Shown: in pieces, positions 11,782 to 24,500 of the stretch | Position numbering within the stretch: the first letter of the stretch is position 1 | How the letters are laid out: each line of letters starts with the position of its first letter | Assembly (NCBI GenBank): GCA_028023455.1 | Contig: JAQFVV010000072.1 | Span: 2,438,501 to 2,502,500 of the forward strand | DNA length: 64,000 bases | Reading direction: 5' to 3' | Source: Epiperipatus broadwayi | Lineage: Eukaryota; Onychophora; Udeonychophora; Euonychophora; Peripatidae | Program-made: the position numbers and the translations under genes | Notes under the pieces: model-generated | Told to the model about the DNA's origin: nothing | Database searches by the model: none | What the model saw: the letters and a program-made list of their open reading frames with translations, nothing else

Positions 11782-14264
11782 TTTGGAATACTGTAAGATG
11801 CAAGAACTATGTGTCAGTGTTTAATTTTTACATTTGATTACACTAATATTTAATTATTAAATTTTTAAATTGAACCAAAGTATAATTTATGGTAATTAAC
11901 ACCTACTTCATATTAAATATAAGTTCTTGAAATAATACAATTTAAAATGTTTTCCATTACTCTTTATACTGGAAGAAGCCATGTAAAATGTATTTAAAGA
12001 TCACTAATTTGATCAATCCATTGTTTAAAATCATACCATGATATTTGAATATTTTCACTATAATTAAAAATAATGTAATTTTCTGCCTTAGAAAAAAATC
12101 AAATGGCTTATATCATTCACTGAACATAAATATTTAGCGAAAAAGACTGGTTTAGTCAAAATATGTTTTATGGGAGTAGCTTGCAACTTTCCCACTGGTT
12201 ATGATAGTAACTGTCAGCATTAACATCTTTATTTTTTTTTAAAGTCCAAACTTTTCCTATATTAATTGAGTGTTATAATAATCATTGCTTAACTTTGAAA
12301 TAAAGTTTATTTCCTCATTTTGTTATTTTGACGAATAGGAGGGAGTTTCTCCTTAAACAATATGTTGTGGACATACCAATTCAGCATAATTTTTCAGCAG
12401 CGCCCTCACTCGCAAGATTAATTTGTATTCTCTTCTCCTTTGCAAACGTTCAATTACTGACTCATTAATACATGTCTATGAATATAATTTAATTTCATTG
12501 CCTTACCTGCACATATATAATGTAATATAAGGGATTCGAACTCAGTATATTGGTGATTATTTATTTTTTCAACATGTGTATGATCAAGCGGGTCAGCAAA
12601 ATGAGATGGCATGGAGAGTTGAGGGTTATTAGAAAGGCTAATAGTAAAGATAAAATTTATGGAAATTGGCAGTAAGGTAGTACAAGTGGAAAAAGACTGG
12701 GAACTGCTAGCTGGTGGAATTAGTCCAACATACAACTACTAACAAAATGTCATCACCGTAAAACATCAGACAAACAATAAAATTATTCACTCATCTAGAT
12801 TTGTCTGATTTTATAAATAAAAACTATTATGAATTTAATTACAGCTTTTAAAATTTATTTTATACCTTTATATATATATGTGAGCAATAGTTTCAACATG
12901 TTATATGATAAATCTATTAGAATTTGCATTCTAATTAATAAAGTAGCATAGTTAATAAGTAAAATTTGCATGCTAATTTTATAATTAATCTTACTTTATC
13001 GTATTAAATTTATGTTTTGGTTTTATTATTAGTAAAATCACTGTCAGCTGAGTTTTTAATAGAATCAGCACACAGTATAGCTAATTAAAAGATTACTATA
13101 GAATATTATATTTTATAAATGACCTCAAACTAATTGTATTAATAATTATAGGGAATAATTGATGATTTTCAAATTATTTAAAAAAGGCTATCACATTAAT
13201 TTTGCATTTATCATATGTTGTAAAATGTGTTATTTAATTATGAGCTCCGAAAGCAATAACAATTAAAAGGAAAGATAGATTTTGCCATTTATTCCGTCCG
13301 TTTTTGGTGACATTTCACAGCTAACAATATAAGAGTAAATTATTTATCATATATATATTCGGGTTGTTTTGTTTTTATTAGTGTATACCTGATATCAACT
13401 CTACCATATTGAGCTAATGACCAGCAAAAAAAAAAAAAAGGCACAGTATCTCTCACTAAGTATGCAACCTTCATTTATCAGATGAGTTTAAACCCTAAGA
13501 TATGGAATAATTCAACTTTATTTTCTTTTTCTATATTAATAACTTTTTAGACAAATTTAAACTTCCATTCCACCAGATTCTTGAAACATATAAATTAAGA
13601 CATCTGGAAAAAAAACCCAGGATGCATTTCATGCTCAATCAGCATTCTCCATTTGGGCTAATCACAACCTTTTACTCATGTCTTCAATCATTTGTTCCTT
13701 ATTTATCAATATCAAATTATTACACTTTGATTTAGAAGAGCCAAATCTTCTGCATTCATAACTTTGACATCAACCATTTTGGATAAATATTTTAATCATC
13801 ATTACTAATTATTTATCAGATTAAAGATTATCATAGCCCAGATATATACTTTAAACCTCTGTTAAAGATTAATTTATCTGATTTTATTTAGGTATCAATA
13901 TCTGAATGTCTGCATCCATGTTGATGTATATACACATCCAAGTTGTAACATCATTGCATATGTGTTTCTATTATGGAGCAAATGAATGTTCAATGTTTAA
14001 TAACTAACCAAACACATTTTTAATACTAAACATTGCAATCATACCAAAACAATACTAAATAGCATTGCTATGGTAAGGTTGCTTAATATCAAAATTACAT
14101 ATACTTTGTTACTAAAGATTAAAATTTATTTACTCCACAATAGAAGTGTAAACATTAATCCTAAAATTTGTACATTACATAGACATATTAGAGGAATTTA
14201 TTATATATCAAATATGGATATTTCATTTTTATAATAACAATCCTATCTGTATGAAAGTGTTTCT
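11782..14264. other. AT-rich DNA with family B fragments
   Basis: There are no genes. At 12525-12630 two pieces of family B are joined: a B-box-like aagggattcgaactcag (12528-12544) and a tail segment with aacatgtgtatgatcaa (12571-12587) followed by atgagatggcatgg. At about 13600-13890 a family B-associated unit lies in minus orientation, with a relic hammerhead (helix II AUGCU/AGCAU and GAAA retained, CUGAUGA lost) near 13622-13655. The rest shows nothing recognisable. Confidence 0.5.
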
Positions 14265-14880
14265 ATCACAAGCTGTAATAATCAATAGATTCATGAAGAT
14301 TAATGCACATAATCCAATCTACTGCCTATTCATCAAACATTCCCAGACTAGTTTTTAGTTATGGCTATCGCCAGTGAGGAGCTTTGTATCCTAGAGTAAT
14401 GTACCTAGGTTTTTGGATTTACTGCATTTCTCCAGCAACTATCTTTTACCTATTTAGTTAACTATAACGTAATGAGTCCAAACTGAAACACAACATTGTT
14501 TTCAATTCAAGCTAATAGTCATCCAGACCTGAACATATTTTGGTATTAAAAATATACTGAAAATATTAAAATATATAGATACTGAAGTGAGTTCAGATCT
14601 GTATGACTATGCAGATAAATTAGCTTGGATTGAGTGTCACTGTGGTTTCACTTTAGGCTCATTGCTGTCAGATCTAAGACTCCTCACTGATGACAATTAT
14701 AAACTAGAATCTTGTTTGAAGATATGTGATAAATAAGCACTAGATAGGGATTTTGATGCACAAAGCTTCCAGCATCCATTGGTTACTATGACTTGTACTA
14801 GGTGGCAATATTATTTGAGGAAACTTGCTATTATTTTAAAAGCTTGTGCAAGGTAAAGAAATGATGGTCATGTGACATTC
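14265..14880. mobile_element. Family A foldback element, old copy (A1)
   Basis: This is an imperfect palindrome of about 600 bases. The left part has the minus-strand signature (cccagactagtttttag at about 14343 and agtgaggagc at 14373); the right part has ctcctcactgatga at 14671-14684 and, further on, the tagatagggattttgatgc block (14742-14760). The right end carries a diverged form of the outer segment (atgatggtcatgtgac, 14861-14876). The right-hand hammerhead keeps CUGAUGA but not helix II or GAAA at the proper spacing. It is old and inactive. Confidence 0.65.
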
Positions 14881-15426
14881 AATGGTTTAAATTTCATTTT
14901 CATTATTTTTATCTATTATTTTGCATATGGAAAAATATTTATTAACAAGCATAAAAAATACTAATAAAACATTATATCTATTTCATTTAACTTCCCATTG
15001 CTTTTAATATTTTTAATTAATTCAAATTTATTCAACTGTTCCTATTCCCTAATAATTATTAAATATAAACAGCATATTTACTATATAATTATCTCAAAGT
15101 AAAGTATTTATTTTTATAAATTATTTTATATAAAAAGTGCAATATAGTTACAAAGATGTGCAATATATTAAATATTAGTTACAAAGATGCTTTAAAGTGT
15201 TTATTTAAAAACTGATTTTACTCTATTACTGCCATCTATTGTCAACTTGAATAATTAATAAATATTAGATGATAACTCTGGATAAATTCATACACAGTGC
15301 TGCCTTATTTACATGTCATAATAGTTTTTGACTTATGGCCTTCATCAGCGAAGAACTTGGCTAAGGAATAAAATGCCTAGCTTCAGATATCCATAATTGC
15401 ACAAGCAAGTTGTTGTATATTTAAAA

Positions 15427-15783
15427 CAGGCAAACTTCCCCATATAGTAGTGCCACCCTGTGCCAACCAGAGTAATCAATGGATGCCAGAAGGCTTGTTC
15501 ATAAAATCCCCATCTAGTGCCCACTCATCCAATATTCCCAGACTAGTTTCTGGCTTGTGGCCTTCGTCACTAGGTGCAGTGCTCTCAGATCGAAGGCTCT
15601 TCACTGATGAAGGCCATAAGTCTGAAACTAGCCTGGGGATATTGGATAAGTAGGCACTAGATGGGGATTTTATGCACAAGCCTTCTGGCATCCATTGATT
15701 ATTCTGTTTGGCACTACTGTCTGGAGAATTTTTCCTGTTTAATAACAGTTATGTGCTAGCATAAGATATGGTGATCATGTGAA
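15427..15783. mobile_element. Family A hammerhead foldback element (A2)
   Basis: This foldback is bounded by an 11-base direct repeat, atttaaaacag, at 15419-15429 and 15784-15794 (the last bases overlap the element's own end). The left arm starts aaacaggcaaac and the right arm ends with its complement followed by the outer segment (gtgctagcataagatatgg, 15753-15771). The two antiparallel reading frames over the arms translate to near-identical short peptides, which is a by-product of the palindrome and not coding. The right arm holds a plus-strand hammerhead with a four-pair helix II. The left arm has lost part of its core. Confidence 0.75.
15580..15645 (+). ncRNA. Hammerhead ribozyme, family A (A2), site damaged
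   Basis: CUGAUGA lies at 15604-15610. Helix II is AGGC/GUCU (one G-U pair) around CAUAA, followed by GAA at 15624-15626. Helix I UGGGGA pairs with UCUUCA (two G-U pairs). Helix III should be AC/GU, but this copy reads AC-UA-GC, so the invariant A15.1-U16.1 pair is broken and cleavage is unlikely. Confidence 0.6.
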
Positions 15784-17164
15784 ATTTAAAACAGTCAATA
15801 AAAAGTAAAAAATTCAAGTTAGACCCAAGTGCAAACCTCTCACAAATGAAGACTATAAGTAGAAATAAAGGTATGGATAGGGTAACAATGAATATGACTT
15901 TGATAAATGCTAGTACCACTTGTTTATACAAATTTACAGTAGATGCCACTATATCAATATCTACACAAGCAAGTTGGTTTGGGCTTAAGGTCTTAGAGTA
16001 TTTTTGAAAATTAGTTTGATATAAAAATGTTAAAAGTAGTTTGTCGTTATGCAAATGAATCATTCAAAATTGTTCAATGATAAAAGATTTATATCCAAAA
16101 ATTTCTAGGGATGTGGATTATATCATTATCATATAGTATCTATTAATTACTCAAATGTACAATAGATGGTTTGGAAAATAGCATAAACATAGTGAATATC
16201 TTCCCATAAAAAATTAATGTCAAGTGGAAAGTCATGCAATGTCTTATGTGAATACACTATATGAAATAAATTCTAAGACCTTTTTGATAATATAAAAATG
16301 GATTATTTCAAATTGAGAGTCTCAGTACATATCTAATATCATAGTAAGTAAATTTTTAAAACATTGCTGTGGGTAATACTAACACTAATATTAACATTTT
16401 CTATTATACTTGAATTATAAATATAAATGTATGCAATGATAATATCACGTGACAGTTTGTTGTCATGTGACATCATTGTTGGTATAAAACTTTTTAGTGA
16501 AAGGGTTCAAGAGACCTACAGTTGGCATAAAAATAAGGTTTTTAAAATCTATAGAAAATAATCTAGTCACATCTATGTAATTATGCAAGCTATTTGACTT
16601 GTGTTCAAAACCCTAAGGTTTTTGAATTTCAGGTTATTAGCCTGAATAATATAAATGAGCAAAAACTTGCTGCCACACGCTTAAGCGGATATTCAAACTT
16701 TTAATAGTCGGCTTTGAATGAAGAAAAGATCAGCTCTTGGATAAATGCCAACATTTTAATTTTTTTTTTAAATTTTCATTTAAAATTCCCGCCACAACTT
16801 TGTAAAGAAGTATTAAATGAAAAATTGTTATCGATTATTTCATTGGTTTATTTTTTAATAGTTGGGTCACAAACTCTATATATTTATAATAATTTTGACA
16901 TTTATTTGTTATATATATAGATAATTACTTTTTGTTATTCTATGAGTTTCTTTTTTATTGAAAACGTTTAACTTGAAATATTTTTTAAAAATATTACACC
17001 AGATGTAGCTTGTCAAAAATGACAGATAAAAATAATTACAAATGTTAGAATGTCTAAGATAACTTTGGAGTACATTATTTAAATAATGAAGATAATTTAA
17101 CCATAAAATATTCCAAACATACACATATTAGAAAAAAATTAGCTTTCAAATATTTAAACCAATA

Positions 17165-17795
17165 AAATATCACCTGACTCCATCACATGACTTTAGCTTC
17201 CATATTGCTGTTATAACCGGATAATTTTTCTCCATATCTAAGCCACATACTGTAAGATTCAGTAAGTAATTAATAATAGAGACTATGTGATTGTTCTAAT
17301 TAAATCCTTATCCTGTGCTATATAGCCAACACACCAGACTAGTTTGAAGCTTATGACTTTTATCTTTGAGAAGCTTTGGTTTTTGAACCAGTGCACCTGG
17401 ACTTTGAGAATCTAATGTATCATCCTTTCAGCATCTAACTTTTACCTCTATTTTATACTATCAGCTCAAACTAAAAAAACATGTAAATATCTTTAATCTA
17501 AGCCAATATTCTTGCATGCTCATATAGATCTGAAACCAATTCAGTTTCTATATGTTATAGTGTTCTTAGTTTTTTTTTATCTCACTGATGGAAGCCATAA
17601 GCTTGAAACTAATTGAAGTATTAGATAGGCTATCACAGGATAGGGATTTAATAAGCACTACCATCAGGCTTCTGTTATTAATTACTTATTAAAGCTCATA
17701 ATAAATGTCATAGAGATGGGCAAATATTCATGCTGCTATAACAATAATATATAAGCTAAAATCATGTGATGGAGCTAAAGTCCTAGCCATAGGAT
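17165..17795. mobile_element. Family A-related foldback, diverged (A3)
   Basis: The ends carry catcacatgactttagc (17190-17205) and its complement around 17763-17785. The right arm contains ctgatgg then aagccataagcttgaaac (17585-17609): helix II AAGC/GCUU is perfectly paired around CAUAA and GAAAC is present, but the core reads CUGAUGG, changing the invariant A9. The left arm shows the minus-strand equivalent (agactagtttgaagctta, 17337-17354). It is noncoding and represents a diverged subfamily with a different helix II. Confidence 0.6.
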
Positions 17796-18480
17796 GAAAG
17801 TTCCCCTAGTTATCAAAAAACTAAAAACACCATAATATATTGAAACTGAACTGTTTTCAGATCTGTATGACTATGCAAATATGTTGGCTTAGATTGAAAT
17901 CATTTGTTTTTTTAGTTTGGACTGATAAATTTTGATAGTATAAGAAAATAAAAGATAGGTGACAAATGGAGGGTGCATTAGATCCTAAAAATCCAGATGC
18001 ATTAGGCTAAGATCCAAAGCTTCTCAATGATGAAAACCATAAGCTTGAAATTAGTCTGAGGTATTGAATAAGACAGCACAGGATATGAATTTAATAAGTA
18101 TTATCATCTGGAAAATATTATTACTTATTAAAACTTACAGTAAGTGCCATAAAGATGGTGGAAAATTATGCTGCTATATTTAAAATACTTTTTAAAAAGA
18201 ATAGAATTGATAAAAAGTTCAAATTGAATGAATTATTTGAAATCGACTTTACTTATTAAATCAACTAATATCATGACTCTAGCTTAACCAATGCTTTAGA
18301 GGTATAAACCTATTTATTCAAGTCCATTGTGCTATTTACTATAAGCTTGCCTAATCAATGAGGACAGAATATAATGCTTGTTAAATATATATCCTTATAA
18401 GGTATTAAAAGGTAATGTATATGTAGAACTACTGTTCAGTATTTATTGAATATTAAAGCTTACAGTAGATGTAGTGGAAG
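17796..18480. repeat. Family A-related relics (A4 and scraps)
   Basis: At about 18020-18055, ctcaatgatgaaaac then cataagcttgaaattagtc matches the A3 subfamily hammerhead with C3 changed (AUGAUGA). It is preceded by the blocks gatctgtatgactatgc (17861) and gcattagatcc (17973), as in full-length copies. Shorter, weaker similarity continues to about 18480. No intact core is present. Confidence 0.5.
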
Positions 18481-20404
18481 AGTTTGAACTTTTACTTATT
18501 TATTTTTAAAATTTAAATATTTAATTCAATATGGTATTACTTCAAATATAAGATGCCATTTTTTCCCAAATTTTAGACCAGTAAAAGAAGGGTGGGTCTT
18601 AAATTAGGATCAAAAATTTTTAACACCTTATTTCTGCAGATCTTTGCTTTATGCTATACATGTATATAGTATAATGATCATTACTTGTGTAGAATAGTGT
18701 GTTAAACTTTTTTTAATCAAAAGAATTAACATTAAATGTCAATCTTTTTGGATAAATTTCATAAACAATTTTAACTCTCTCAAACTACTACTTTTAATGT
18801 TATTTTACTGATTTTACAATTATTTTATTGAGAAAACTATACTGAATAACCTTTAGCATTTTTTACAACTGATTAATCAATACAACAATAAGATAACTTA
18901 CCTTCACTCTGATTAATTTTTTCTTGTTTTCTACACAAGAGAGTGCTTGTCAATGATTTTGACAGATCTGATATCTTTGTTTTGATTTTAAAATATAAAA
19001 AAATGTTTTAGAATTTTTTTTACACATTTGTAAAAAATAAATTCCTTACATCACCTTTGCATTTTCTGTAGGCAAAATGGTTTGCTAATCTGTAATGTTT
19101 CATATTAAAGTACATTTTTATCAACATGAATAAAGTTTTGCTTCCATCAATTACCATAAGTGTATAGTCAGCTCCTGTAGTATACCAATGAGGAAATTAA
19201 TAAATAAACTTCATAAGATATATCCCATGCTTTCTGAAAATGAAGATTCCAATAAATTTATACTTAAAATTTTAAAGACAAATATAGTTTTATTCCTCAA
19301 ATTTTTTTCTTGATTTTTCTCCCCTCTATCATCTGCTCATCGTATATTTATAGAAAAATTTTCACAATACTTAATTGGTTAATCATTTTTAGATGTCTGG
19401 TAAAAAAAATAAATATTAATTACTTTGTCTACACTTTTAACTAATATTGTGAAATTAATATTTTCTTAATTTTAATAATGTCAAATTTAAATTTATCTTT
19501 TAATAATATACTCTGTTTAAACTTAAATTTTGATACTTAAACTTTATAATTTACATTATACTGATAATAATTGATTTTAGAAACTTTTTAATGAAATTGA
19601 TATAATTAAAATAACATTATTCAAACAATTAATAAATTGCATATGGAACCAGGAAGTAAATTTAATTTATTATTTAATGAATGTGTGTGTACACCTATTA
19701 ACACACCCCACTTTTCATTTATTTTATCATTAATTAAATGATTTTAAAACAAATAAATAGCAATTTTTAATTTGAGTATTAACAATTTTAATCATTATAA
19801 CTACTGATTTACCAATACCATACAAGATTTTAACTATTATTTTCTTTTTAATTTAAAATAAATAGTATAACTTATATTTCACATTTATAATTTATGGATT
19901 ATATTTATTTAAAGAAAATTAATTTAAGTTTAACATTGAAGAAACAACGTGTTTTAATTTCTCCTACAAATTAAATAACAGGTATTTTACTAATCATTAT
20001 ATAAAATTTAAATTTTATTATTAAAATTTACCATTACTTACAACCATATAATGATGTAGCAAAATTGAAAGGCTGCAATATATATATATATATGTATTTA
20101 AAATATCACTTATGTTTCTTTAATGTAATTTAATAATAAAATAACAATATAAACTGCCTAAATCTCTATCATCTAGCAATTCATTCTTGCTGAGTAGTGG
20201 CATCCTTCACTGTTCATCTATAATATATAATAATTATATATCATCATTTGAGATAAGAGTTTTAGTCTTCTAGTATATTTAAATAAAATAAACAAAGATT
20301 AGTGAATAACAGGATTAATTAATTATAAAGTGTCAATGAGTCCTCATTGAATACTATGAATGTAATGAGAGAATCTGCTATTTTTAATAATATATTAATA
20401 AAGG
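18481..20404. other. AT-rich DNA, nothing recognised
   Basis: I read both strands and found no gene, tRNA-like head, hammerhead core or inverted repeat worth naming; only short A/T runs and AT repeats (for example near 20080). Confidence 0.5.
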
Positions 20405-20416
20405 AGTCTATACATT

Positions 20417-20989
20417 AAGTCAATAAACATCACATAATCACTATTTCTTATGCTTGCTCTTAACTGTTATTAAAACCTGCAAAACTCTATATGTATTGCC
20501 ACTCAGTGCAAGCCATTGTAATCAATGGATGCTGGAAGGCTTGTGCATAAAATCCCCATCTAGAGCAAGCATAAGAAATGGTGTTTATGTGATGTTTATT
20601 AGCTTAAAACCAATCCTGCCTAATAGGATAGTGGTGGCTATGGTTATTAAAGAACCAAATACACTAAAATGTATGAGTACTGAACTGAATTTAGACCTAT
20701 ATGACTATATAAGCTGATGAGCTTGGATTGAAAATATTATAGTGTTTTCAATTTAAGTCTCATAATTTTGTAGTTAAGTAAAGGTAAAAGGTGGCTGCTG
20801 GAGGGTTGCATTAGATTCTAAGATCTAGTTGCAGTGCTCTGAGATCCAAGGCTCCTCACTGATGAAGGCCACAAGCCAGAAACTAGTATGGGGATATTGG
20901 ATGAGTAGGCACTAAAGCCTTCTGGAATCCATTGATTACTTTGGCTTGCACTGAGTGGCAATACATATAGAGAGTTTTGCCTGTTTTAA
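20417..20989. mobile_element. Family A hammerhead element with clean target duplication (A5)
   Basis: The element is flanked by an exact 12-base duplication, agtctatacatt (20405-20416 and 20990-21001). It begins with the outer segment (catcacataatcactatttc) and ends gagttttgcctgtttta. The left inverted arm is truncated (20480-20565); a second copy of the outer segment lies at 20575-20605. The right half is complete and carries a plus-strand hammerhead at 20844-20902. The duplication length suits target-primed reverse transcription rather than cut-and-paste by a TIR transposase. Confidence 0.8.
20844..20902 (+). ncRNA. Hammerhead ribozyme candidate, family A (A5)
   Basis: CUGAUGA lies at 20859-20865, helix II GGC/GCC around CACAA (flanked by an A/A apposition at the junction), GAA at 20879-20881, helix III AC/GU closed by UA (20882-20887) and H17 = A at 20888. 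Helix I UGGGGA (20889-20894) pairs with UCCUCA (20853-20858), then an internal loop, then UUGGAU (20897-20902) with AUCCAA (20844-20849). The expected cut is after 20888. The A/A apposition at 10.1/11.1 may weaken it. Confidence 0.7.
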
Positions 20990-21059
20990 AGTCTATACAT
21001 TCCTGCAATTATAATTAATTGTGTCATTTACTAATCATTTTTACTTAATATATATATAT

Positions 21060-21185
21060 ATATTCTGACCTTGTCATCTTGTGTAGCTCCACTACACATC
21101 AGGCCAATCACGTTGAGGGCCATAATCTAACCTTGTAATCATGTGTATAGCTCCACTACACATCAGGCCATGATCTAACCGCCCC
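21060..21185. repeat. Short tandem duplication
   Basis: The block tagctccactacacatcagg occurs twice (about 21083-21102 and 21147-21166), each preceded by a form of tgaccttgt/taaccttgta and an atc-t-tgtgt motif; the period is about 64 bases. The segment is GC-richer than its surroundings. Its origin is unknown. Confidence 0.7.
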
Positions 21186-21556
21186 GTTCCCACATCTCCA
21201 CTTCCCCCAAAATAAATATAATATAGTGAAAATCACCTAACCGGGTTCTAGCTCTAATAATTAATGAAATATTCAATTAAATGCTTTTCTAGCTCAAGTT
21301 TCTTAAAATTAACTTAGGTTCAGTTTTAAAATAAATTAAATAAATATTTATTGTTTTCATGAGACTTGAAGTGAAAATACGGGTGACAAGATAGATTGCA
21401 TTGAGCTAATATCCCACAGGATACTACCTCAATGGCATAAGAACACTATCCCCCCTTTTATTACTATTTCAAATAATAACTACATAGTATTCTTATGATT
21501 TTAATAACTTCTAATCACTAAGACTAATTTAACAATTAAATTATTAATCTTTTCTC

Positions 21557-21592
<36 letters not shown>

Positions 21593-24500
21593 CTAGCTCA
21601 AATAAAGAAATCTCAGGTTCTTAAATTTATTCATGTGTTAATAAAATACGGTAGCAAAATATGATAAGGGATTTTATTTCATAATCTACTACGCTGCAAT
21701 TAATAATAATAATAATAATCACAATCTTCATTGTTTAACTAACTTAGTACAGCTTTTCTTTTCATCGCAATTTTATTACCAAAATAAAGTAATTAGTAAT
21801 TTTATATCATCTTTTATCTTCAAGTAATAAAATAAACAAATATGTGGCAGTGTTTAGATAATCTGACGAAAAATGTAAGTGGCAACTGATAGCATATAAT
21901 TTAGCAAAATATTATGATAATGAATTTATGACCAATAACGTAATGTAAATTTATAATTATTTAACTATAAGAACATCAACAAACATTTAAGATTAAACAT
22001 ACTTTTCTATTTATCTTTTGTGCAAACAATCATAGACTTATTTTAATGGTTGTGAATATATCCTGTGAATTCATGCAATGATATAGAGAAAACAAAACTC
22101 AGACACAAATTTTAATAAACAAATTTTAACAAAGTTTTATTAACACCAATAAAAAATAAAACCAACAAATCCATTTACATCTATGTACAATGGATATCCT
22201 CGTTTTTCCTTACACTATAATAGCTGGATTACACAAATTTATATTTCATTTATCGTTAATTAAACTTATTATGCCTTTTAAAAGTTACTTATTTATTTCT
22301 CACTAAGTTTATCAACTTATCACTTCTTTTAGTTATTTCCTGTGTAACTGCATTCTTTACCTTTTAACATATTAAAACTACTTTACTATAAATTATCTAT
22401 GTAGATAAACACTATTCATAAAATCATATTTTTACAATAAATATGGATTTTTTAAAATATTACATTTTTCTTGTAACGTCATATAGGTTACTCAACATAT
22501 TATTCAAATATTAATATTGAATTTCAATGTTTATTCTCCAATGCTCGTAAACTATAATACGTTCTTCTATAAGCCATACTCCTGTATAATACTATCCGTG
22601 TTTAATTATCACCATATTACAGTCCTCACATCTTTCACATATATACTATAATCATCGAATGTTATTGTATTTTAAATATGCAATACTTATATTTTTTAAA
22701 ATATAATTAACAATAATAAAGCATGAAAATATATTTAATATTTTTGTATATCTCTGTTTAGATATACTTTTATAAAATTATAGTTCATTTCTTATAAAAG
22801 CAAAATTAAAAGTAATTCTCTGATTCCTTCCCTTCCCAGGATATTTGCATCTTTCTTTCAATTATAACAATCTATTCTTCATTAGCACTTAACTATTCTT
22901 CCAAAATAGCATGACATACATTCTAAAATATCTATTGTTTCCTTTTAACAAACTTATCCTAATAACGATGTAGTTGCAAGAAATACAGATAAAGATAGCG
23001 AAAAGATGTATAGGATATCAGGAAGATAGATAGATAACTTATTCTCAATATACTTCAAAAATATATGGCACAGTGTGAAGAGGTCTGACCTTTATTGTCT
23101 AATAACCTTTAATATAAAAATGATGTGGCAGCTATTTACTCAGCTTTACCAAAACATCAAATACAACTCACAAGAAATATATAAAAAACCACTGTCCAAA
23201 CAACATGTGTACCAGTCATAGGGCTTTGTTAACTATGCTGATTATCACATCTAAAACTACTTATTATTTCATTCCCTATAGTATCCTAGTTTTTAATACA
23301 TCCTCTTGGTCTCCTATTCACCCAGTACTTCCAAGTCACTACCCAAACTATCTCTCCAGATTTTTACTGTATCTAACATCGATAAAATACTAACTACTTT
23401 TTAAAAACAACAAATAAAATTCGCCAATATAAAAAACATTTCCCTATTCCATAAGAACAATTTGCCTTGCTTTATTACTCTGTAGGTTCAATCATCTATG
23501 TTCTGTTGAAATAATATTCAAATATCCCAATATGAAAAATTTAAAAAAAGAATCACATAACCATTTGTTATGTTGAACTATATTAATAACATATAAAATA
23601 ATTATCGTATGCATATCTCTAAAATCTAATCACATCTCATACTGTTTTAAAGTGTTGTTTTCAAAAAAAAAATGCATTATACAATAATAATAACAATAAA
23701 TACTTTTATACTTCATTCATCTGATTCTGACAGCTGATCTAAATAAAACAAAATATGCATCATAAATCATCAATAATTATAAATATTACCAAAAACAATC
23801 TTTATCTTCTTATCATGTTCCGTAGTAGGCTTCTTTCTCCTTTGAGCATTGCAGATATACAAAATTCCACATACATACATTTTTATTTAAAAAAAACATT
23901 CAAAATCAAAAAATATTACTTCATATAATGTTAATATCACAAATTAATGTATTATGTTTTCCCTATCACTATCTGAAACTTAATGTTTAACTTAGACTAA
24001 TAAAGAAAATAATTCAAACCATAATCACATATTTTTCCTGACGGTAAATCTTGGTTAGTCCCACAATATTTTATTATTTCTTCTATTGTCCGACATGTTC
24101 TCCTTTATGCTTATCAAAGTTTTAAATAAAGTAATTCATTTAGTAAACTGTTTTAGACGATCTTTAGTTTTAGCATTTAAGCCAAAATTATTAGAAACAT
24201 TTTTATTCAGTTATCCCACGAAGCTTCTTAGTGTTCTGGCGAATATTTCCTTGGCGTGTTGATGCATCATTCAATTCTAGTTACTCTACAAATATTTAAT
24301 AACTTAGGTACAAATTGCGTTTTCCATGGATCCAATATTTTATATTTCTCTTCTGTATTTTTATTCTTTAGGCAAGTGTCTCCCTTGGTAAATTTCACTT
24401 TCATTCATTATTTTTTCATATGCCTACTTTAAATTTTTAGTTATTTTCTAGAGTATTCTTCTCAAGTCATCTTAAAGAAAACAATTCCAAACTATTTCAA

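Larger units (their letters stand above)
15205..16200. repeat. Old family A relic split by a younger family A insertion
   Basis: Left of 15427, cttatggccttcatcagcg (15333-15351) is a minus-strand family A signature. Right of 15783, tctcacaaatgaagac (15838-15853) and tagaaataaagg (15858-15869) resemble a plus-strand hammerhead region, and gccatctattg-type ends occur at about 15230 and (as tagatgcca) 15940. Copy A2 lies exactly between them, so it appears to have inserted into an older member of its own family. Confidence 0.5.

Noticed and set aside
12454-12735. Minus-strand open frame of 93 codons
   Set aside because: It overlaps a family B fragment and has no recognisable domain.
15450-15691. 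Two overlapping antiparallel frames with near-identical peptides
   Set aside because: They arise because the DNA is palindromic (family A copy A2); similar peptides appear at 20454, 40894 and 61186 for the same reason.
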